Shown here piece after piece: positions 6,158 to 9,621 of a DNA stretch of 9,621 bases (within the stretch, counting starts at the first letter, position 1; every line of letters starts with the position of its first letter). The notes under the pieces were generated by a model. That model was not told the DNA's origin. It made no database searches and worked only from the letters and a program-made list of their open reading frames with translations. The DNA is from Phycisphaerae bacterium (lineage in GTDB: Bacteria > Planctomycetota > Phycisphaerae > Phycisphaerales > SM1A02): assembly GCA_002591705.1 (NCBI GenBank), contig PAAB01000001.1:1-9621 (forward strand), in the 5' to 3' direction. The position numbers were made by a program, and so were the translations under genes.

Positions 6158-6346
6158 AAGCACCCCTACATAGATATTTTATAGCTTCGCCATTTTCCCC
6201 TACATAATGTAGTGAACCACTTTTTTTTACTTTTTTTTTCAATTCTCATTTTGATTTTCCGAAAATGGACAAAAATAAATGTCCAAAAATGGATTTTGCA
6301 AATTAGAATTGAAAAAATTTGTGTAACATGAAAAAATATTGAAAAA
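6158..6346. other. Structured gene-free region upstream of the zinc-finger gene
   Basis: No convincing gene lies here; a minus-strand frame crossing it starts only with TTG and overlaps the zinc-finger gene. It contains two copies of CCCCTACATA (6163-6172 and 6197-6206), the small palindrome CTACATAATGTAG, long T tracts (6221-6239) and an 84-bp inverted repeat. The C-rich patches stand out against the AT-rich surroundings. It serves as the 3' region of the RING-like gene and the 5' region of the zinc-finger gene. Confidence 0.6.
6234..6317 (-). terminator. 84-bp symmetric imperfect hairpin after the RING-like gene
   Basis: The outer arms TTTTTTCAATTCT (6234-6246) and AGAATTGAAAAAA (6305-6317) pair over 13 bp. 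The inner arms TGGACA (6266-6271) and TGTCCA (6280-6285) pair over 6 bp around an 8-nt loop. The two unpaired sides between them are both exactly 19 nt and partly complementary. It begins 29 bases after the RING-like gene's stop, so it may act as its 3' processing hairpin; a decayed inverted-repeat element is an alternative. Confidence 0.6.
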
Positions 6347-6988
6347 TTATTTGTTTGAAATAAGACGAATTACCAGTTCTTTTTTGGAACCCGAAACTTT
6401 TTGTTTATTTTCGCGTAATTTATTTTTGAGAGAAATAACAGTGTTTCTTTGAAATAGATCCTCCATTTCTTTTGTCCATTCTATTTGTTCGGATAAACCA
6501 TTTTTTTGTTTTGAATACTTCATTTGTGCTTTTTTCCAATGCTGTTCACACATTGTCCCATATTCCGTCTCAAAACCATCATGTTGACACAGTATACCTC
6601 GCCGGTTTCCCGTTTTAAATCGCCATTCACAAGTCTTATGTTTCATGCACATTGTTTTGGGACTGTTGACACCATATATTTTTGCTACTCCTTTTTCACA
6701 AGGAATGTAAGGAAGTAAATGATCACTAATTTGACGACAATAGGGACATTTTATTTCATTTATCGACAGTCTTACATTATCATTTGGATTGTAAATTGTT
6801 TTTTGTTTTACTATTTCGTTAAATAGTGAGTAATAGTTGAACTTGTGACCGCATTTAAGTGTAATATAGTTTCGCGATAATGGTGTTCCGCTAAGGAGAC
6901 ATGTGTTTGTATCATCACCGACAGATTCATCGTCTGATTTAGCTAGTTCAGCAAAGAAATCTATTCCATCTTCTACAATATAGTTCAT
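6347..6988 (-). CDS. RING-like zinc-binding protein with C-terminal SAP motif (213 aa)
   Basis: Residues 30-85 form a RING-like module: Cys30, then CGH (46-48) in the LKCGHKFNY context, then CPYC (81-84). The first pair is incomplete (CLLS instead of C-x2-C), as in a recurrent giant-virus RING variant I recall. Residues 114-150 hold a second probable zinc cluster (Cys114, Cys120, Cys134, His136, Cys147, His150) in the form C-x-W-R-F-K-x-G-x-R-x-G-x-x-C. The C-terminus (about 184-212, ISLKNKLRENKQKVSGSKKE) fits a SAP DNA-binding motif. A chromatin- or DNA-associated ubiquitin ligase is a reasonable guess, but ligase activity is unproven. The frame reaches 7003 only via TTG, so the ATG at 6988 is the start. 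It diverges from the thiol oxidase gene across 39 bp. Confidence 0.85.
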   Translation of the reverse strand: MNYIVEDGIDFFAELAKSDDESVGDDTNTCLLSGTPLSRNYITLKCGHKFNYYSLFNEIVKQKTIYNPNDNVRLSINEIKCPYCRQISDHLLPYIPCEKGVAKIYGVNSPKTMCMKHKTCEWRFKTGNRRGILCQHDGFETEYGTMCEQHWKKAQMKYSKQKNGLSEQIEWTKEMEDLFQRNTVISLKNKLRENKQKVSGSKKELVIRLISNK

Positions 6989-7027
6989 TTGTTCAAAAAA
7001 CAAATAATTCTTTATATATATTTAACT
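6989..7027. promoter_or_regulatory. 39-bp divergent promoter region with TATATATAT tract
   Basis: This spacer separates the ATG of the RING-like gene (6988, minus) from that of the thiol oxidase gene (7028, plus). It contains TTTATATATATTTAACT immediately before the plus-strand ATG and an A-rich stretch before the minus-strand ATG. Two genes must be driven from here, so it is a compact bidirectional promoter, inferred from position. Confidence 0.45.
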
Positions 7028-7483
7028 ATGTTGATTAACGAATGGGGAAATGCTTGTTGGTTTTTATTTCATACATTGTCATATAAATTAAAGGACGAAG
7101 AAAGTGAACATGCCAAAGAACTACTTAAGATATTTGTAGAGATTTGTAAGATTTTACCATGTCCGATATGTCGCGAAGATGCGACCAAAATGTTAAAGGA
7201 GTCGAAATCAGGTTTAGTAAAAACTAAACCAGATTTAATACGTTTTATGTGGCAATTTCATAATTTAGTCAACAAAAAATTAAATAAACCGGTGTTCACA
7301 ATGGAAGAGCATAACAATAAGTATGCCAAAACAGTCACGCATAATGTCGTTAATTTTTATATTTATGTAATGTCAAAAAATATGAATAATTCAAAAGCAA
7401 TGATACAAACGTATCAAAGACAAAATAAAATAGCGTCTTTCAAAGCGTATTACGCAGAAAATATCCATCGTTTCAATCCATGA
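7028..7483 (+). CDS. Erv1/ALR-family sulfhydryl oxidase (151 aa)
   Basis: This is an FAD-dependent thiol oxidase that makes disulfide bonds and passes electrons to oxygen. It has the family's core: W-G-x-x-x-W near the N-terminus (6-11), a His that contacts FAD (H15), the redox-active CPIC pair (Cys45-Cys48), and the flavin-binding motif HNLVNKKLNKP (78-88). The length matches the single-domain viral proteins (poxvirus E10R, ASFV pB119L), which act in the cytosol or virus factory to oxidise virion proteins. No signal peptide or membrane segment is present. The ATG at 7028 is chosen because the upstream extension begins with TTG. The C-terminal ~45 residues are a polar tail of unknown role. 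It is convergent with the five-TM gene with a 12-bp gap and no hairpin between. Confidence 0.95.
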   Translation: MLINEWGNACWFLFHTLSYKLKDEESEHAKELLKIFVEICKILPCPICREDATKMLKESKSGLVKTKPDLIRFMWQFHNLVNKKLNKPVFTMEEHNNKYAKTVTHNVVNFYIYVMSKNMNNSKAMIQTYQRQNKIASFKAYYAENIHRFNP

Positions 7484-7495
7484 TTTAACGTTTTA

Positions 7496-8113
7496 TTATG
7501 CAATACTTTCTGATATTACATTCCCATTTTTATAAACTGTACATTTAAATGTTTGTTTACTTGGACGACTACACTGTACATTATTGCTTTGAAGTTCATT
7601 ATAGTATAGAAGGTGTTCGTTACCAGTTCCTTTGAAGGCACTAAACCATCCTAGTCCAAGTATGCCTCCTAACAAAATACCAGACACAACGCCCATAGAA
7701 TTGGTACATTTATTCCTGATTTTGGATACTGCGTCTATTGCTATAAATATAGACAAGACAGTAATTATGGATGGATTAATTTGTCCACTGATCAACATTG
7801 GAGTTGTTAAGTAGGTAAGTGTGAAACTCAGGAATAGGGCAGAAGACGAAGGAACGTTAAAATTTGTTAAATATGGCAACTGTATAAAATCACAAATTAC
7901 AGAAGCATTTGAATCTTTTTTGTTTGATTCAGAAAAGAAAGTATAACCAAGAAACAAGTTAATTACAGATGCCAGTAGGACTCCCCCTAAATAAACCAAA
8001 CCCTTGAGATTTTGATTGAAAAGAGAAATCATTACCAAGAGAAATGTCACTAATAATGGTGATATGGCTGAAGTTAATTGTAATATGTTATATAAATCAA
8101 GTTTCATAACCAT
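7496..8113 (-). CDS. Five-TM membrane protein of unknown function (205 aa)
   Basis: Five hydrophobic segments are visible, at about residues 12-31, 38-60, 89-109, 113-129 and 139-159, the last very glycine-rich (GVVSGILLGGILGLGW). The soluble C-terminal tail (160-205) carries a cysteine pair (Cys181, Cys191) in CSRPSKQTFKCTVYKNGNVI, which could form a disulfide and is reminiscent of membrane proteins I have seen in algal giant viruses. No transporter or enzyme motif is recognised. A virion inner-membrane protein, possibly oxidised by the adjacent thiol oxidase, is a guess from context. The start is ATG 8113 (or ATG 8107, two codons later), directly after a TATATATA tract. The upstream Lon gene ends only 29 bp away on the same strand. 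Confidence 0.8.
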   Translation of the reverse strand: MVMKLDLYNILQLTSAISPLLVTFLLVMISLFNQNLKGLVYLGGVLLASVINLFLGYTFFSESNKKDSNASVICDFIQLPYLTNFNVPSSSALFLSFTLTYLTTPMLISGQINPSIITVLSIFIAIDAVSKIRNKCTNSMGVVSGILLGGILGLGWFSAFKGTGNEHLLYYNELQSNNVQCSRPSKQTFKCTVYKNGNVISESIA

Positions 8114-8119
8114 CGTATA

Positions 8120-8140
8120 TATATTATTAAATATAATATA
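8120..8140 (-). terminator. 8-bp hairpin directly after the Lon stop codon
   Basis: TATATTAT (8120-8127) and ATAATATA (8133-8140) form a perfect stem with a 5-nt loop, two bases beyond the Lon stop at 8143. The same 29-bp gap must also contain the promoter of the five-TM gene. All-AT sequence makes chance pairing likely, so the call rests mostly on position. Confidence 0.45.
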
Positions 8141-8142
8141 GG

Positions 8143-9621
8143 TTATTGCTCGAATATTTCCGAAACGACCTCTTCTATTGTTTCAACTTGAAGAAATTTA
8201 ATATTGTGAACAATTGATTTTTCTCCATATTTAATCATGAACTCGCGAAACTCTTTATCATTTTCTTTTGGAAAGAAGAAGGTCTTTACGCCAGCGGATA
8301 TGCCACCTAAGATTTTAAGATCAAGTCCGCCGATTGCTGTAATTCGTCCTTGAAGGCATATTTCTCCGGTTATTGCAATATTGCTGGGAATATTCTTTTC
8401 AGTCAGCAAACTATACATAGCGATTGTAATTGCTGTTCCTGCAGATGGACCGTCTTTTGGTGTGGCACCTTCTGGAACGTGGACATGTATTCCAACGTTC
8501 TTTAAGTCCTTTTGTAATGCTTTTATTCGGGACTTTGAAATCATGCTTAAAGCCAATGTTTTTGCCACGTTCATACTTTCTTTCATAACGTCGCCTTGCA
8601 TACCAGTTAACTTTAAGTCCAAGAAACCGGAACTAGGAAACAACTTTGTCTCGATAGACAAGACGCCGCCCATTCCAAGTGAGTTTGCCCATAAACCACA
8701 TATAACTCCGATTGACGGAGTTTCAGATATTTTATGTGCCTTTATTTCTTGACGATCTTTCAGGTATTTTTCTTTAATAATATCCGTGGTAATATTAATC
8801 GGCAAGTCATAACATTCGCTATTTTTCAAAATACTGAGATTTATCTCTCCTAAAACTTCAAACAAAACCTCTTTAAGTTTGCGAACACCCGGTTCGCAAG
8901 TATACTTCTCTATAATGTATTGAATTGTTTCATCACTAATTTGAATTATTCCATCCAAACCCATTTTTTTATATATCTCTGGTAGCAAGTAGGTTTTGGT
9001 AATTGTTAGTTTATCATCTAATGACAAATGATCGAATTTTATTCGATGTATTCGGTCAAGGAGAATGCGATCAATGGCATCCGCGTCGTTGTATGAAAAA
9101 ATAAACAGTGCCTTGGAAAGGTCTAGATCAATACCGTTAAAATACTTATCGTGGAAACAATCATTTTGTGTTTGATCTATGAGATGTGTGAGAATTCCAA
9201 TTATTTCTTTTCCTTGCTCTGTCCTACTTACCTTATCAAGTTCGTCTATAAAAATGATTGGATTCATACACTCATGTTCCATGAGTATATCAACAATACG
9301 TCCCCACGTTGAGCCTACGTAGGTGTAATTATGTCCATCTAACGTACTTCCGTTAGATGAACCACCAATAGCTATGAATGCAAATGGTCTAGTAACACCA
9401 GCATCGTCGCAAAGACAATGAGCAATTCCCTTTTTGGCCAAGGACGTTTTTCCCACTCCAGGTGGACCCTCAAAACCAAAACAGTAACCGCTTTTCTCTC
9501 CATTAATCCATTGACCTACTATTCGTTCAACTTGACGTTTTGCCTTTTCGTGACCATGAACCGCAGTGTTTAAAATGTCACTTACTTGGCTCATAAATGT
9601 GTTCACGACGTTTGTTTTTTT
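8143..9621 (-). CDS. lon: Viral Lon-type ATP-dependent protease, 5' end outside the window
   Basis: The protein couples ATP-driven unfolding to serine-protease cleavage. Numbered from the GTG at 9606, it shows Walker A GPPGVGKT (47-54), Walker B IIFIDE (117-122), a sensor-1 Asn in SYNDADAID (N173), an arginine-finger candidate in LLDRIHR (R185), sensor-2 EPGVRKLKE (R242), and a complete Lon protease domain with catalytic Ser388 in PKDGPSAG and Lys431 in GGLDLK. Their 43-residue separation equals that in E. coli Lon. The frame stays open to position 9621, and the visible start lies just before the AAA+ module, so the substrate-binding N-terminal domain probably continues beyond the edge. ATG 9594 would give a shorter Lon without it and cannot be excluded. 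Giant viruses such as Mimivirus are known to carry Lon homologs. Confidence 0.95.
   Translation of the reverse strand, partial: KKTNVVNTFMSQVSDILNTAVHGHEKAKRQVERIVGQWINGEKSGYCFGFEGPPGVGKTSLAKKGIAHCLCDDAGVTRPFAFIAIGGSSNGSTLDGHNYTYVGSTWGRIVDILMEHECMNPIIFIDELDKVSRTEQGKEIIGILTHLIDQTQNDCFHDKYFNGIDLDLSKALFIFSYNDADAIDRILLDRIHRIKFDHLSLDDKLTITKTYLLPEIYKKMGLDGIIQISDETIQYIIEKYTCEPGVRKLKEVLFEVLGEINLSILKNSECYDLPINITTDIIKEKYLKDRQEIKAHKISETPSIGVICGLWANSLGMGGVLSIETKLFPSSGFLDLKLTGMQGDVMKESMNVAKTLALSMISKSRIKALQKDLKNVGIHVHVPEGATPKDGPSAGTAITIAMYSLLTEKNIPSNIAITGEICLQGRITAIGGLDLKILGGISAGVKTFFFPKENDKEFREFMIKYGEKSIVHNIKFLQVETIEEVVSEIFEQ

Noticed and set aside
6054..6242. A 62-codon minus-strand frame reading LILPVFKGFKHIF
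   Set aside because: It begins only with TTG, overlaps the zinc-finger gene in another frame and has no family resemblance I can support; treated as part of the leader observation instead.
7541..7552. 12-bp palindrome ACATTTAAATGT
   Set aside because: It lies within the five-TM gene's coding sequence, is AT-rich, and has no positional link to a stop or start.
8381..8752. 123-codon plus-strand frame
   Set aside because: It is entirely antisense to the conserved Lon protease domain.

Overview
The window looks like a stretch of a large AT-rich DNA virus of eukaryotes (Nucleocytoviricota, most likely an alga- or protist-infecting member of Imitervirales). This is inferred from gene content: an Erv/ALR thiol oxidase with the viral-type HN..VN..L.KP motif, a viral Lon-type protease, a DUF5760-type small protein, a C2H2-finger protein with a C-terminal domain common in giant viruses, a RING-like/SAP protein and a divergent protein kinase. 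The sequence also shows intronless, tightly packed genes on both strands, short AT-rich intergenic gaps, no Shine-Dalgarno-like sites, and hairpins just after stop codons as described for Mimivirus. No rRNA, tRNA, CRISPR or insertion sequence was seen.

Layout, left to right. (1) 1-1079 (-): a large unrecognised helical/low-complexity protein whose C-terminal part, at the window edge, is a perfect NEEIQH tandem repeat. (2) 1104-2033 (+): a two-TM SLATT-like membrane protein, diverging from gene 1 across 24 bp of AT sequence and followed by a 12-bp hairpin. (3) 2148-2333 (-): a 61-residue two-TM protein. (4) A 109-bp divergent spacer with a direct repeat, a 10-bp inverted repeat and four 11-bp tandem repeats that create tiny upstream ORFs. 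(5) 2443-2754 (+): a 103-residue coiled-coil protein whose stop codon directly abuts the stop of (6) 2755-4668 (-): a kinase with four N-terminal Cys-rich repeats. (7) 4744-5100 (-): DUF5760-like, followed by a perfect 13-bp hairpin. (8) 5183-6157 or 5183-6076 (-): a zinc-finger protein with an unusual palindrome-rich leader. (9) 6347-6988 (-): RING-like/SAP protein. (10) 7028-7483 (+): Erv-type thiol oxidase, diverging from gene 9 across 39 bp. (11) 7496-8113 (-): a five-TM membrane protein, convergent with gene 10. (12) 8143-9621 (-): AAA+ and protease domains of Lon, open at the right edge.

The genes do not form one obvious pathway. Plausible themes, all inferred, are virion assembly and redox folding (thiol oxidase, membrane proteins), protein turnover and signalling (Lon, RING-like protein, kinase) and DNA or chromatin binding (zinc-finger and SAP proteins). 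Start codons were chosen as the first credible ATG; several frames extend further upstream only through TTG or GTG codons, which I reject for a eukaryotic virus. The longest gene-free stretch is 6158-6346 (or 6077-6346 with the shorter zinc-finger start) and it is unusually structured.
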